From positions 1 through 43,592 of the forward strand of contig JAGASR010000029.1 of the NCBI GenBank assembly GCA_017621705.1: a DNA stretch of 43,592 bases. Direction: 5' to 3'. Numbering within the stretch: position 1 is the stretch's first letter; every line of letters starts with the position of its first letter. Of the stretch, positions 24,273 to 33,684 are shown one piece after another. Below the pieces are notes generated by a model that searched no databases, was not told the origin of the DNA, and saw only the letters and a list, made by a program, of their open reading frames with translations. Source of the DNA: Clostridia bacterium. GTDB taxonomy: Bacteria; Bacillota; Clostridia; Oscillospirales; UBA644. Position numbers and translations under genes: made by a program.

Positions 24273-26633
24273 ATGAAACGTTTGTTTCTTATTTCTGGGT
24301 TAACGCTGCTGACCACGATTATCTTATGCGAAACACTTGGATATTACGGCTATAACAGATTCCCGATAATAATTGCTTCGGTGCTTTCTGCTGTTGCGGG
24401 TGCACTTTTAATTATTTCGGTTATTCCGGATGTCGATTTCCCTTTGAATATAAAGCATTTTACAGTCGCGATTTTTACTTCTGTAATATTGGGTTCATTG
24501 TTGTGGACAATATACGATGTTTCATATTCCGATACCATTGCAAAAAGGCTGGCAACCGACAGTAATGTTTTTACTGTCGGTAGCTCTGTTAATGTTAAAA
24601 CTTCAAAGGGCTATTTATCCACAGTTATCTGTGATGAGACGAATGCGAATATTTCCCTGTTAACAACTGAAAAGCTTCGTGCATTCCCGGATGATAAAAT
24701 TATTGCAGATATTAAATGTTCCGTAGACAGATCTCGATTACTTTATAACAAATCTTCTGGTATTCATTTATCGGGTGAAGTAACCGGAAAAATTACGGTA
24801 ATAGAAAATGACAGATTTTCTTTTTACCGTTTGCTGTATACGCTGAGAAATCAGATTAAACTACATATAAATACAGAAACAGGTGAAGAATCGGGTTTTC
24901 TTAACGCATTGATTCTAGGAGATAAGTCCGGACTTTCTTTTGAGGATAAATCAACTCTTCAACTTGCAGGAATATATCACATTTGTGCTGTTTCGGGACT
25001 TCACGTGTCGATTATGTGCATGTTTGTCGGGTATATTATAGATTTTCTCAATATTAATAAGAGTAAACCTCGTTTCTTTGTTACAGTTCCTATTTTATTT
25101 ATCCTTCTGGGAATTACGGGTTTTTCTGTGTCTGCAATAAGAGCGGTCTTTATGGCATCATGTGCGCTGTTGGGCCGAGTATTTCTCAGACGAACGGATT
25201 CGTTGAATTTCCTTGGGCTTATTCTTTCGTTAATACTGATTATTTCTCCTTCATCTGCTTTTTCTCCTTCATTGCTGCTTTCATTTATGGCAACAATGGG
25301 AATAATACTACTTGCAAACCCAATGCAGAAATGGATAACTACCTGTGTATTTATTAAAACAGGAAAAATTATTCCGGATCTTTTAAGCTTCTTCCTCGGA
25401 ATATTTTGTGTTTCCGTTGCAGCAACAACATTTACTGCGGTTGTATCCGTTTATTTCTTTTCAACGGTTTCACTTTGCGGACTTTTGGCAAATATCATAG
25501 CATTGCCGCTTGTTACGGTTGTTTATATTTTAACAGTAGTAATGCTGTTTTTCTCGTTTTTGCCCTTCTGCGGTTCAATTACTCTTTTATTTGCTCAGTT
25601 AGTCAAGATCGGAGTTAAACTAATAATGAATATTGCTTCTTGGTTCACAGAATCTGTTTTTGCTAAAACAGATCTTTCTATGAACGCAATAGGCTCATGT
25701 GCGCTTCTTGCTTTAGTCGCCGCACTCTTATATTTATATAAAAACAGAAAGAAACCAAAAAAGAAAAGAAAACAGCGCGTTGCTTTCTCAGGAGTTATCT
25801 TTGCGCTTGTTTTTGTTGTTTCCTTATTCGGAGGAACTGCCGTTAAATCCGTAGCAGATCCCGACGATCAACTTTATCATGTTGCATTTATTGATGTTGG
25901 GCAGGGGATGAGCTCTGTTATAAGCTATGGAGACAGTGCGGTAATAATTGACTGCGGAGGCTCGAAAACAGTTTCTTCCGCTATAACAGATTATCTTCAC
26001 TCAAAAAGTATAAAAAATATTAAATCTGTCATACTCTCGCATCTTCATTCAGATCATTGCAATGCTTTTGTTTCTCTGCTGGATGATTGGGATGTTCCTG
26101 AGGTCATTATTCCGTATACAGAAGGTGACCCGGGGGTTTATCTTGAAATACTTGAAGCTGTATATGAAGAGGAAGCTGATCTTGTCGTTCTTGAGGAAGA
26201 TTCTGTAAGAACAATAGGCAATATGTCTTTGTTTATTCTTACCAACCATCTTGATCCCGAAAATTCCGATCAGAATGACAACAGTCTTGTTGTTATTTCC
26301 GATTATTCAGGCACTTTTCGTGCTTTGTTCTCGGGAGATATAACAGAAATTTCTGAAAAGAAACTGGTCAGCAGTTACGGTGATTTTCTCGATTGCAAAG
26401 TTTTGGGTGTTGCTCATCATGGATCGAAATATTCGTCAAATGAGATCTTTCTTGATGAAGTCTCACCTTTGCTTTCGATCATATCTGTCGGAAAGAATTC
26501 CTACGGTCATCCTTCATCTGAGGCTATTGACCGACTTTTAGATTGCGGAAGTACTATCATGACAACACTCGATTACGGAACTATAGAAATAGTTACAGAC
26601 GGTGTTAATATGGACGTACTTTGCGGAGAATAA
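24273..26633 (+). CDS. comEC: ComEC/Rec2-type DNA uptake channel
   Basis: This 786-residue polytopic membrane protein carries the ComEC competence domain, with the hallmark ICAVSGLHVS segment near residues 238-248 and many hydrophobic helices. It has a C-terminal metallo-beta-lactamase-like domain from about residue 540, with FIDVGQG and the HLHSDH metal motif near 590 and a later HHGS segment. It forms the inner-membrane channel for single-stranded DNA uptake in natural transformation. All three regions (N-terminal domain, channel, MBL) are present, so it looks intact. Other competence genes are not in the window. holA follows directly, a common neighbour. Confidence 0.93.
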   Translation: MKRLFLISGLTLLTTIILCETLGYYGYNRFPIIIASVLSAVAGALLIISVIPDVDFPLNIKHFTVAIFTSVILGSLLWTIYDVSYSDTIAKRLATDSNVFTVGSSVNVKTSKGYLSTVICDETNANISLLTTEKLRAFPDDKIIADIKCSVDRSRLLYNKSSGIHLSGEVTGKITVIENDRFSFYRLLYTLRNQIKLHINTETGEESGFLNALILGDKSGLSFEDKSTLQLAGIYHICAVSGLHVSIMCMFVGYIIDFLNINKSKPRFFVTVPILFILLGITGFSVSAIRAVFMASCALLGRVFLRRTDSLNFLGLILSLILIISPSSAFSPSLLLSFMATMGIILLANPMQKWITTCVFIKTGKIIPDLLSFFLGIFCVSVAATTFTAVVSVYFFSTVSLCGLLANIIALPLVTVVYILTVVMLFFSFLPFCGSITLLFAQLVKIGVKLIMNIASWFTESVFAKTDLSMNAIGSCALLALVAALLYLYKNRKKPKKKRKQRVAFSGVIFALVFVVSLFGGTAVKSVADPDDQLYHVAFIDVGQGMSSVISYGDSAVIIDCGGSKTVSSAITDYLHSKSIKNIKSVILSHLHSDHCNAFVSLLDDWDVPEVIIPYTEGDPGVYLEILEAVYEEEADLVVLEEDSVRTIGNMSLFILTNHLDPENSDQNDNSLVVISDYSGTFRALFSGDITEISEKKLVSSYGDFLDCKVLGVAHHGSKYSSNEIFLDEVSPLLSIISVGKNSYGHPSSEAIDRLLDCGSTIMTTLDYGTIEIVTDGVNMDVLCGE

Positions 26634-26654
26634 TTTGGATAAAACGGTGTCAAA

Positions 26655-27659
26655 ATGAGTTTAGCATTTCTTAAAAACGATATTGAATCACACGACTTTA
26701 AGAAAATTTATTACATATGCGGCGAAGAGGCATATTTAAAGCATTTCTATTTTACAGAGCTTAAGAAAGCTTTGTTCGGTGAAATTACCGACCACCCGGA
26801 CTGTATGACCAGAGAAGGCTCGGAACTTTCTCTTTCGGAGCTTACGGATGCGGTCAACGCGTATCCGATGATGGCCGAACGTAAAGCAGTTATCATAATC
26901 GATCTGAAATCCTCGGATATTGCGGCTACCTGGTTATCCTCTCACGCTAAAAAACTTGAAGATAATATTATAATTATTATCTATCAGTTGTCCGAAAATA
27001 TTGACCTTAAAACATCCGTCGGAAAACAATTTAAAAAAAGTATTTCCGATAACGGTTTATGGGTGGATATAGATCCTTTGGATACTGCAACCCTAAAAAA
27101 ATGGGTCTCACAGCAGTTCAAGAAAAGAAATAAAAGCATAGATGCCGATTGTATCAATTATCTTCTTTCTCAGACTTCAAATGATATGTATGCTCTTCTT
27201 AATGAGATCGAAAAGCTTTCATCTTATTGTGAATCCGTTATAACAAAAGATGCGATCGATCTTATAACAACAAAGACCATTGATGCAAAAACATATGAGC
27301 TTACCGATGCTGTTTTTGAAAAAAACAGTGCCAAAGCATTTGCTGTTTTGAAGAAACTGTCGGATATGAGAACAAACGAGATAATGATAATGGCATCTGT
27401 TTACTCTGCCGTTACGACTGTGTATAAAACGAAGCTTCTTGCCTCCGCAGGACTTTCTACTCATGAAATGGAACTTGAGCTCGGGCAAAAAGGATTTGTT
27501 TTAAACAGAAATATTGCCAGAGCAAATAAAACGGACCGTTCGTCTCTTGAAAAAATGCTTGCAATCTGCGCAGAAGCTGATGTTGCTTCTAAATCGACGT
27601 CTGTGGATTCCGAAGTTCTTCTTTCGGAACTTATTACATCTCTGATTGGTTTGGTATGA
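26655..27659 (+). CDS. holA: DNA polymerase III delta subunit HolA
   Basis: This 334-residue protein is the clamp-loader delta subunit, which opens the beta clamp. The N-terminal part has the family's YYICGEEAYLKHFY-like opening, the middle has the lid region without a functional P-loop, and the C-terminal helical collar follows (residues about 215-334). The length is normal. It follows comEC after 21 bases and overlaps the rnmV start by four bases. Confidence 0.92.
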   Translation: MSLAFLKNDIESHDFKKIYYICGEEAYLKHFYFTELKKALFGEITDHPDCMTREGSELSLSELTDAVNAYPMMAERKAVIIIDLKSSDIAATWLSSHAKKLEDNIIIIIYQLSENIDLKTSVGKQFKKSISDNGLWVDIDPLDTATLKKWVSQQFKKRNKSIDADCINYLLSQTSNDMYALLNEIEKLSSYCESVITKDAIDLITTKTIDAKTYELTDAVFEKNSAKAFAVLKKLSDMRTNEIMIMASVYSAVTTVYKTKLLASAGLSTHEMELELGQKGFVLNRNIARANKTDRSSLEKMLAICAEADVASKSTSVDSEVLLSELITSLIGLV

Positions 27660-28198
27660 TTAAAATTAATGAAATTATAGTCGTAGAAGGAAAATACGAC
27701 AGTGCGGCTGTTCGCCGCCATATTGATACGCTTGTTCTTGAAACGGGTGGGTTCAGACTTTTTAAAGATCCCGAATTACTCGACACAATAAAACTTCTTG
27801 CCGAAAAACGAGGCGTCGTTATTTTAACCGACAGCGACAGCGCAGGGTTTCTTATAAGAAATAAGATACTTTCTTTTGTTGATAAAAAATATGTTAAAAA
27901 TGCGTATATCCCTGATATCAAAGGCGTGGAACGAAGAAAAAGGGAACCGTCAAAAGAAGGATTCCTTGGGGTTGAAGGTATGACAGGAGAGGTCATAATT
28001 GATGCTTTGAGAAAAGCAGGGGTTGATCTTGGAGAAGGCAACGTCAAAAGAAAAACACTCAAAAAAAGCGATCTGTATGAGATGGGTCTTTCGGGAAGAC
28101 CCGACAGCGCAAAAAAAAGACTCGAGCTTCAAAAGTCACTCGGTCTTCCGAAATATCTTTCTGCAAATAAATTGATGGAAATTCTTTGTAATTTATAA
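27656..28198 (+). CDS. rnmV: Ribonuclease M5 (5S rRNA maturation)
   Basis: This 180-residue protein has an N-terminal TOPRIM domain with the catalytic Glu in VEGKYD (about residue 10) and the DSDSAG motif near 58, as in RNase M5, which trims 5S rRNA precursors. The C-terminal half (ALRKAG, then SDLYEMGLSG) fits the M5-specific extension. It overlaps holA by four bases. No ksgA neighbour, which is usual in Bacillus, is present. Confidence 0.92.
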   Translation: MIKINEIIVVEGKYDSAAVRRHIDTLVLETGGFRLFKDPELLDTIKLLAEKRGVVILTDSDSAGFLIRNKILSFVDKKYVKNAYIPDIKGVERRKREPSKEGFLGVEGMTGEVIIDALRKAGVDLGEGNVKRKTLKKSDLYEMGLSGRPDSAKKRLELQKSLGLPKYLSANKLMEILCNL

Positions 28199-28255
28199 AT
28201 TAACACAAACACAAATAAACACACAATTACCGTTAAAACGGAGTAAAGGAGTAAT

Positions 28256-29470
28256 ATGGCTTATAAATTCGTTTCCGATGTTTCGTCGGAAGAATATATG
28301 TCCTGGTTGAAAACTCAGGATAACTACAACATAACGCAAACCCCAATGTGGGCAAAAATTAAGACCGGTTGGAAAAGTACATTATGCCTTATGTATGATG
28401 ACGGAACACCGATCGCAGGAGCACTTCTTCTCATCAGAAAATTTGCGCCCGGTATTAAAATGATATATTCACCGAGAGGATTTGTAATTGATTATTCCGA
28501 TAAAGATGCGGTTGAAGCATTTTCAAACGGGGTAGTGGGGTATGCAAAAAAAATTGGCGCATATATGGTTCGAATAGACCCCGAGATCATTCTGTCGAAT
28601 AATCATAATAATACGACGGTTGTCGATATCGAAGGCAAACAAAAAATGCTGAATCTTCAGAAATTCGGATTCAGACATATGGGATTCGAAAAAGATTTTC
28701 ATGCATATACGCAGCCCCGATATAATGCGGAGATAGCTCTTACCGATGATAACGGTATCCCGTTCTCGGATGAAACCCTTGCAAAAACTTTTGATAAAAA
28801 AATACGCAAGTTTATAGGTCATTACACTGATGTTCGAGGAATTTTCTTTGAATATGATATGGGGAAAAATGCTGTTAGGCGTTTTGCTGAAATTTCTTCC
28901 CATACAGAAGAACGTCAACATATTATCCTTCGAGATGAAGCGTATTTCAACAGAATCTACGAAGCATTCGGAGATGACAATGTTATCTTCTTTGCGAAGA
29001 TCGATCTTGATAAATTAACCGTGTTTCTTGAAGATCAGATTAAAAATGGAAACAGCGAGGCTGTAGATCAAGCTGAAAAAGATCTTGAACTTGCGCGTAC
29101 GTTACGAATTGAAAAGGGTAATATCATAACAATGTCCGCACTCCTTACCGTTAAAAGTAATTCCACCGCGTATCTTCTTTACAGTGGATTTGACGATTCG
29201 ATATTTCCTAGATTCAGAACTACCAACCAGCTTCGTTTTGAGGCAATGCGTTATTTCAGAAATATGGGCTGTAAAATATTCAGTCTTCTTGGTATTCATG
29301 GCGATCTTAATGACAGTCTTTCGGATTTCAAAATGAAATTCAATCCCAATGTCGTAGAGTATGCAGGTGAGTTTGAACTTCCTGTCAGAAAGTTAAGATA
29401 CCATCTTATGACAAAGCTGCTTCCTATAGCTAAACGCATATACTTTAAAATTAAATTGAGAAATAAATAA
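28256..29470 (+). CDS. FemAB-family peptidoglycan bridge aminoacyltransferase
   Basis: This 404-residue soluble protein belongs to the FemABX family, which uses aminoacyl-tRNA to add amino acids to the stem peptide of lipid II. The two GNAT-like halves are visible: QTPMWAKIK at residues about 25-33, SPRGFVIDY near 75, a coiled two-helix arm around 255-285, and a second acetyltransferase-like core after it (YLLYSGFDDS and the FSLLGIHGDL segment). The amino acid it transfers cannot be read from sequence. AAAGGAG lies just upstream of the ATG. A strong terminator follows the stop. Confidence 0.88.
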   Translation: MAYKFVSDVSSEEYMSWLKTQDNYNITQTPMWAKIKTGWKSTLCLMYDDGTPIAGALLLIRKFAPGIKMIYSPRGFVIDYSDKDAVEAFSNGVVGYAKKIGAYMVRIDPEIILSNNHNNTTVVDIEGKQKMLNLQKFGFRHMGFEKDFHAYTQPRYNAEIALTDDNGIPFSDETLAKTFDKKIRKFIGHYTDVRGIFFEYDMGKNAVRRFAEISSHTEERQHIILRDEAYFNRIYEAFGDDNVIFFAKIDLDKLTVFLEDQIKNGNSEAVDQAEKDLELARTLRIEKGNIITMSALLTVKSNSTAYLLYSGFDDSIFPRFRTTNQLRFEAMRYFRNMGCKIFSLLGIHGDLNDSLSDFKMKFNPNVVEYAGEFELPVRKLRYHLMTKLLPIAKRIYFKIKLRNK

Positions 29471-29474
29471 AAAT

Positions 29475-29500
29475 CGGCTCTCCGAATTTTCGGAGAGCCG
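29475..29500. terminator. Bidirectional intrinsic terminator between convergent genes
   Basis: A perfect 12-base stem, CGGCTCTCCGAA (29475-29486) with TTCGGAGAGCCG (29489-29500), has a two-base loop and is followed by TATTTTATTT. Upstream on the same strand lies an A-rich run, so it works as a U-tract for minus-strand transcripts too. It lies between the FemAB gene and the convergent P-loop gene. Confidence 0.92.
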
Positions 29501-29512
29501 TATTTTATTTAA

Positions 29513-29926
29513 TTATTCGTGGCACTGAATATATTCGCGAAGATTTTCGGGAGCCTGATCAAAATCATAGCTTGCGGTCATGTAGAATTTAATATTCTGA
29601 GTGAGCTTTTCGATTTTCTTAAGAAAATCATAGAACTCATCCATGTTTTCACCACAGATTTTGAGGATAGAGTCAACATAAACGGCAGTAATATCATAGT
29701 TACCTGCGACAAGACCGCAGATGAAACCATAGAATTTATCAAAACTGTTTATATCATATTCGCTTGCGCTGATAAGACGAACTTTATGACTTACATCGTA
29801 ACGAAGCTTGGAATCCTTTTCTATGCAGACAACGTCTCCACGTTCTTCTTTAACGGACTCATTGACATTGGCAATAAGAGTTTTGGTTTTACCATTGCCC
29901 TTGAGACCCATAACGACTTTTATCAT
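29513..29926 (-). CDS. Small P-loop ATP-binding protein, conserved clostridial type
   Basis: This 137-residue protein starts with a P-loop, GLKGNGKTKT, around residues 7-16, and has a plausible Walker B strand, TAVYVDSI, near 85-92. Beyond that no domain is recognised. Similar short ATP-binding proteins, sometimes labelled PilT-like, occur in Clostridia from memory, but the function is unknown. The ATG at 29926 has AAAGGAG eleven bases upstream; the GTG at 29938 is too close to that site. It has its own promoter and is likely monocistronic. Confidence 0.8.
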   Translation of the reverse strand: MIKVVMGLKGNGKTKTLIANVNESVKEERGDVVCIEKDSKLRYDVSHKVRLISASEYDINSFDKFYGFICGLVAGNYDITAVYVDSILKICGENMDEFYDFLKKIEKLTQNIKFYMTASYDFDQAPENLREYIQCHE

Positions 29927-29955
29927 TTGGCAACACACTCCTTTGATTTGTTATA

Positions 29956-29984
29956 ATTATATCACATTTTTTTAAATATGGCAA
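29956..29984 (-). promoter_or_regulatory. Promoter for the small P-loop protein
   Basis: On the minus strand, TTGCCA (29984-29979) is followed after 17 bases by TATAAT (29961-29956), preceded by an extended -10 TG. The -35 box matches consensus at five of six bases. The leader to the ATG at 29926 is about 20 bases and contains AAAGGAG. Confidence 0.85.
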
Positions 29985-30031
29985 TATCAAATAATAACTA
30001 AAAAAATAAATAGTTTGATAGGTATATTTGT

Positions 30032-31369
30032 TTATTTTAACTTAGCTTCGAGTTCGGCTTTCATTTCTTCGTAGCCGGGTTTACCGAGAAGAGCGAACAT
30101 ATTTTTCTTGTAGGATTCAACACCGGGCTGGTCGAATGGATTAACACCGTTCATATATCCTGCAAGAGCGCAAGCTTTTTCGTAGAAGTAAATAAGATAG
30201 CCGACAGAATATTCGGAAGCATCTTCCATTTCAAGAACGATATTCGGAACACCGCCTTCAACGTGAGCAAGAACGGTACCCATAAATGCATTTCTGTTGA
30301 TTTCATTGAGCGTTTTATCGGAAAGGAAGTTAAGACCGTCAAGATTTTTCGGATCGGAAAGAATGTTCATATCGATCTTCGGGTTTTTGATCCAAAGAAC
30401 TGTTTCAAAAAGGTTGCGAAGACCCTGCTGTACATACTGACCGAGAGAGTGAAGGTCTGTTGAGAAGATCATGCTTGCAGGGAAAAGACCCTTATTGTCT
30501 TTGCCTTCGCTTTCGCCGTGAAGCTGTTTGATCCATTCGCAGAAAGAAGCGATAAACGGTTCGTAGCCAACGGTAACTTCGGTTGTTTTACCTTTACGGT
30601 GCATGATGGAACGGAGGGTCGCATATCTGTAGCAATCATTGGAATCAAGATCATCGTTATCGAAATCTTTCATGGCCTGCTGTGCGCCTGCCATAAGAGC
30701 ATCGATATCAAGACCTGCAACTGCGATGGGAAGAAGACCTACAGGGGTAAGAACAGAGAAACGGCCGCCTACATCATCGGGAATTACAAAAGTTTCATAA
30801 CCGGTTTCGGTAGAAAGATTCTTAAGGGTTCCTCTTGCCTTATCGGTTGTAGCATAAATTCTGTCTTTTGCAGCTTCACCGTATTCTTTTTCAAGGTAAT
30901 CTTTCATCACTCTGAAAGCAAGAGCCGGTTCGGTGGTTGTACCGGATTTGGAAATAACGTTTACGGAAACACGTTTTCCTTTACATTTGTTCAGAACTTC
31001 AACCATATGGGTGGGGCTGAGATTGTTACCGAGGAAAAGAATTTCGGGAGATTTTTCTTTTTCTGTGCCGAAAACAGGTGCGCAGAATTCAATAACAGCT
31101 CTGGATCCGAGATAAGAGCCTCCAATGCCAATAACAACAAGAACGTCGCTGTCTTTTCTGATCTTATCAGCAGCTTTTTTAACACGGTCAAATTCTTCTT
31201 TGTCATAATTTACGGGAAGATTTACCCATCCGAGAAAATCATTTCCAAGACCGTTTCTTTCTTTAATAAGTTTATCTGCTGCGGACACAAAAGGTTTCAT
31301 TGCCTCAAACTCGTGTGCGGATACAAAGTTTTCAGTGAATTTTGCATTGAGAGTTAACGGTTTGTTCAT
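30032..31369 (-). CDS. pgi: Glucose-6-phosphate isomerase
   Basis: This 445-residue cytosolic enzyme interconverts glucose 6-phosphate and fructose 6-phosphate. Conserved segments are present: GIGGSYLGSRAV near residue 78, ISKSGTTTEPALAF near 137, a GGRFSVLTPVGLLP segment near 202 and the C-terminal GVNPFDQPGVE. The length fits the shorter Gram-positive form. The start at 31369 has AAAGGA upstream; the longer in-frame start at 31423 would overlap the preceding small gene. It is the second gene of a two-gene minus-strand unit, after the small Cys-rich protein. Confidence 0.96.
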   Translation of the reverse strand: MNKPLTLNAKFTENFVSAHEFEAMKPFVSAADKLIKERNGLGNDFLGWVNLPVNYDKEEFDRVKKAADKIRKDSDVLVVIGIGGSYLGSRAVIEFCAPVFGTEKEKSPEILFLGNNLSPTHMVEVLNKCKGKRVSVNVISKSGTTTEPALAFRVMKDYLEKEYGEAAKDRIYATTDKARGTLKNLSTETGYETFVIPDDVGGRFSVLTPVGLLPIAVAGLDIDALMAGAQQAMKDFDNDDLDSNDCYRYATLRSIMHRKGKTTEVTVGYEPFIASFCEWIKQLHGESEGKDNKGLFPASMIFSTDLHSLGQYVQQGLRNLFETVLWIKNPKIDMNILSDPKNLDGLNFLSDKTLNEINRNAFMGTVLAHVEGGVPNIVLEMEDASEYSVGYLIYFYEKACALAGYMNGVNPFDQPGVESYKKNMFALLGKPGYEEMKAELEAKLK

Positions 31370-31385
31370 TTGTGTATCAATCCTT

Positions 31386-31625
31386 TCAAGATATTTTAAA
31401 ATCATTTTCAGAGTATTTTTCAATAGTCGCCGGAGGGGACGGTATCCGTTTTAAGGGTTCGTATACAAATTTCGGACACTTGTTTTTTCTTTCAATAATA
31501 CCGTATTTATCGCAAATACAGTCTTCTCCGTTTGTAAGAACATATCCGAATTTGCAGTACACACAATCAACGTCATGTTTCTTATTAAACAATTTTGCTT
31601 CCCTCCTGACTATATTTGAGATCAT
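31386..31625 (-). CDS. Small Cys-rich protein, probable metal-binding, unknown function
   Basis: This 79-residue protein has cysteines as CVYC near residues 21-24, CIC near 36-38 and a further NKC near 50, followed by PKFVYEPLKR. The spacing suggests a zinc or other metal site. It sits directly behind a near-consensus promoter and 16 bases ahead of pgi, so it looks like the leading gene of a pgi operon. No good ribosome binding site is seen before the ATG. From memory, short proteins of the CxxC ... CxKFVYDPLKR type recur in Clostridia, but no function is known to me. Confidence 0.75.
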   Translation of the reverse strand: MISNIVRREAKLFNKKHDVDCVYCKFGYVLTNGEDCICDKYGIIERKNKCPKFVYEPLKRIPSPPATIEKYSENDFKIS

Positions 31626-31654
31626 TATAGGAAAATAAATGATCTATATCTTGT

Positions 31655-31683
31655 ATTATAGCATGAAAATAACGGTTTGTAAA
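31655..31683 (-). promoter_or_regulatory. Promoter for the Cys-rich protein-pgi unit
   Basis: On the minus strand, TTTACA (31683-31678) is followed after 17 bases by TATAAT (31660-31655), preceded by an extended -10 TG. The predicted leader is about 23 bases. Confidence 0.88.
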
Positions 31684-31734
31684 GTCCAATAAAAAAAATA
31701 TATTAAATTGTCAATTAATTTTTCGGAAAAGCCA

Positions 31735-31763
31735 TTTACAAATCGAAAAAAATGTATTATAAT
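31735..31763 (+). promoter_or_regulatory. Promoter for miaB
   Basis: TTTACA at 31735-31740 is followed after 17 bases by TATAAT at 31758-31763. Transcription should start near 31770, just ahead of the AAGGAA ribosome site at 31783. It is divergent from the pgi-unit promoter. Confidence 0.85.
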
Positions 31764-31796
31764 TATAATGTATTTTTATGTCAAGGAATTTGATCT

Positions 31797-33206
31797 ATGG
31801 AAAAAGACCTCATATTGTATGCTTCTCAAAATGAGTATATCGACAAGGTTCGTCGATTTGCATACGAGCTTGAATTGAAAAGGAATCATAAGCCGCTGTA
31901 TTTTACGCATACTTTCGGCTGTCAGCAAAATGAAAGTGATACCGAAAAAATCAACGGTATGCTTTCCGATATGGGTTTTGAAAAGACCGATGTGAGAGAA
32001 GATGCCGATGTTATTATTTATAATACTTGCGCGGTACGCGAACATGCCGAGCAACGTGTATTCGGAACCATCGGTTCTTTGGTGGGATTGAAAAGAGAAC
32101 GTCCGTCCGTCGTTGTGGGTTTTTGCGGATGTATGATGCAGAGAAACGAAGTATCGGAAGAGCTTCGAAAAAAATATAAACATGTAAATCTTGTTTTCGG
32201 AACTCATGCGATCGGCAGATTTCCCGAAAATCTTTATAAAGCTTTAACGAGCGGTGAACGTGTTTTCGATGTTATCGAGCAAAAGGGTAAAATTGTTGAG
32301 GATATCCCCGTAAAACGCGGACATGATTTTAAAGCATGGGTTTCTGTAATGTACGGCTGCAATAACTTTTGTTCGTACTGCATAGTTCCGTATGTTCGCG
32401 GACGAGAGCGTTCAAGAGATCCTCAAAGAATAATTGATGAAGTCACGGCACTTCTTAAAGACGGTTATAAAGATATAACTTTGCTTGGTCAGAATGTTAA
32501 CTCTTTTTGCAATGATTCGGATTCCGATTGGAACTTTGCGAAACTTCTTCGCCGTATAAACGAAATAGAAGGGGATTTCCGTATCAGATTTATGACTTCT
32601 CATCCGAAGGATGCAACGAAAGAACTTATCGATACGATTGCGGAGTGCGATAAAGTATGCAATCATCTTCACCTTCCGTTCCAGTCGGGAAGTGATAGAG
32701 TACTCGATCTTATGAACAGACGCTATACGAGAGAAAAGTATAAATCACTTGTTGATTATGCGAAAAGCAAAATTCCCGATCTTGTTCTGACGAGCGATGT
32801 TATTGTCGGTTTCCCGACGGAGACAGAAGAAGATTTTCTTGAAACGATGAGTCTTGTCGATGAGATCGGTTTCCAGGGACTTTACACATTCATCTATTCA
32901 GTCAGAAAAGGTACACCTGCGGCTGAAATGGAACAGGTTGATGAAAAGGTAAAACATGATCGTTTCGACCGTTTATGCGCTCTGCAGACCGAAAAAGCAA
33001 CACAGTTTAACAGTAAATTTATCGGTAAGACCGTAAAAGTTCTCGTTGAAGGTTTTACGGGTGAAGATAAAGCAAATCAGACAGGCAGAACCGAAGGAAA
33101 CATAATCGTTAATTTCCCTGCCTGCGGTGCCGAACCGGGAACATACAAAAATGTTCTAATCGATAAAGCTCTTAACTGGGCAATATTCGGACAAGCTATA
33201 GATTGA
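31797..33206 (+). CDS. miaB: tRNA methylthiotransferase MiaB
   Basis: This 469-residue radical SAM enzyme adds the methylthio group to i6A37 of tRNAs, the modification whose isopentenyl group MiaA (38403) installs. The N-terminal cluster site has Cys42 (GCQQNESD), Cys78 (NTCAV) and Cys112 (GCMMQR). The radical SAM motif CNNFCSYC has Cys188, Cys192 and Cys195. A C-terminal TRAM domain follows from about residue 400. An own promoter and AAGGAA eight bases before the ATG support the start. The YlbF/YmcA-family gene follows after 39 bases. Confidence 0.96.
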   Translation: MEKDLILYASQNEYIDKVRRFAYELELKRNHKPLYFTHTFGCQQNESDTEKINGMLSDMGFEKTDVREDADVIIYNTCAVREHAEQRVFGTIGSLVGLKRERPSVVVGFCGCMMQRNEVSEELRKKYKHVNLVFGTHAIGRFPENLYKALTSGERVFDVIEQKGKIVEDIPVKRGHDFKAWVSVMYGCNNFCSYCIVPYVRGRERSRDPQRIIDEVTALLKDGYKDITLLGQNVNSFCNDSDSDWNFAKLLRRINEIEGDFRIRFMTSHPKDATKELIDTIAECDKVCNHLHLPFQSGSDRVLDLMNRRYTREKYKSLVDYAKSKIPDLVLTSDVIVGFPTETEEDFLETMSLVDEIGFQGLYTFIYSVRKGTPAAEMEQVDEKVKHDRFDRLCALQTEKATQFNSKFIGKTVKVLVEGFTGEDKANQTGRTEGNIIVNFPACGAEPGTYKNVLIDKALNWAIFGQAID

Positions 33207-33245
33207 TTATTAAAAAATAAATATATATTTAGGAGACATTTTAAA

Positions 33246-33638
33246 ATGAACGAAATCATTGAACTTGCAAAAAAAATGGGCCAGATGCTCAAAGACAGCC
33301 AGGAATTTAAAAATTACGAAGAAGTAAAAGCTCGTTATGAGACCGACTCTGAACTTCAGATGCAGATCGGCGAATTTAATCTTCGTAAAATGGCAGTTAT
33401 GAACGAAATGGAAAAAGAAGATAAAGACAACGAAAAGTTCGAAAGACTTCAGAACGAAATGCGTGAAGCATACAAAACCGCTATGTCCAATCCTCTTATG
33501 GGCGAATTCATGAAGAAGAAAGAAACTTTCGAAAGCCTTGTAAATAACGTTTATTCTATCATCAATTTCCAGATTACCGGTGAAGCAGGCGGTTGCGATA
33601 AATCCAACTGTGCATCCTGCGGCGGCGGTTGCCACTAA
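33246..33638 (+). CDS. YlbF/YmcA (Ric) family protein with Cys-rich tail
   Basis: This 130-residue, mostly helical, charged protein belongs to the YlbF/YmcA family by its length, the N-terminal AKKMGQMLKDSQEF segment and the NPLMGEF segment near 81-87. In Bacillus these proteins form the Ric complex with YaaT, which affects mRNA processing and can carry Fe-S clusters. Its position between miaB and mutS is that of ymcA in Bacillus. The C terminus has four cysteines, Cys117, Cys122, Cys125 and Cys129, in a glycine-rich tail that could bind a cluster or metal. AGGAGA lies upstream of the ATG. Confidence 0.82.
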   Translation: MNEIIELAKKMGQMLKDSQEFKNYEEVKARYETDSELQMQIGEFNLRKMAVMNEMEKEDKDNEKFERLQNEMREAYKTAMSNPLMGEFMKKKETFESLVNNVYSIINFQITGEAGGCDKSNCASCGGGCH

Positions 33639-33684
33639 TCAAAATAATTGATTCAGGTTCATTAAAGAAAGGATAATTAACAGC

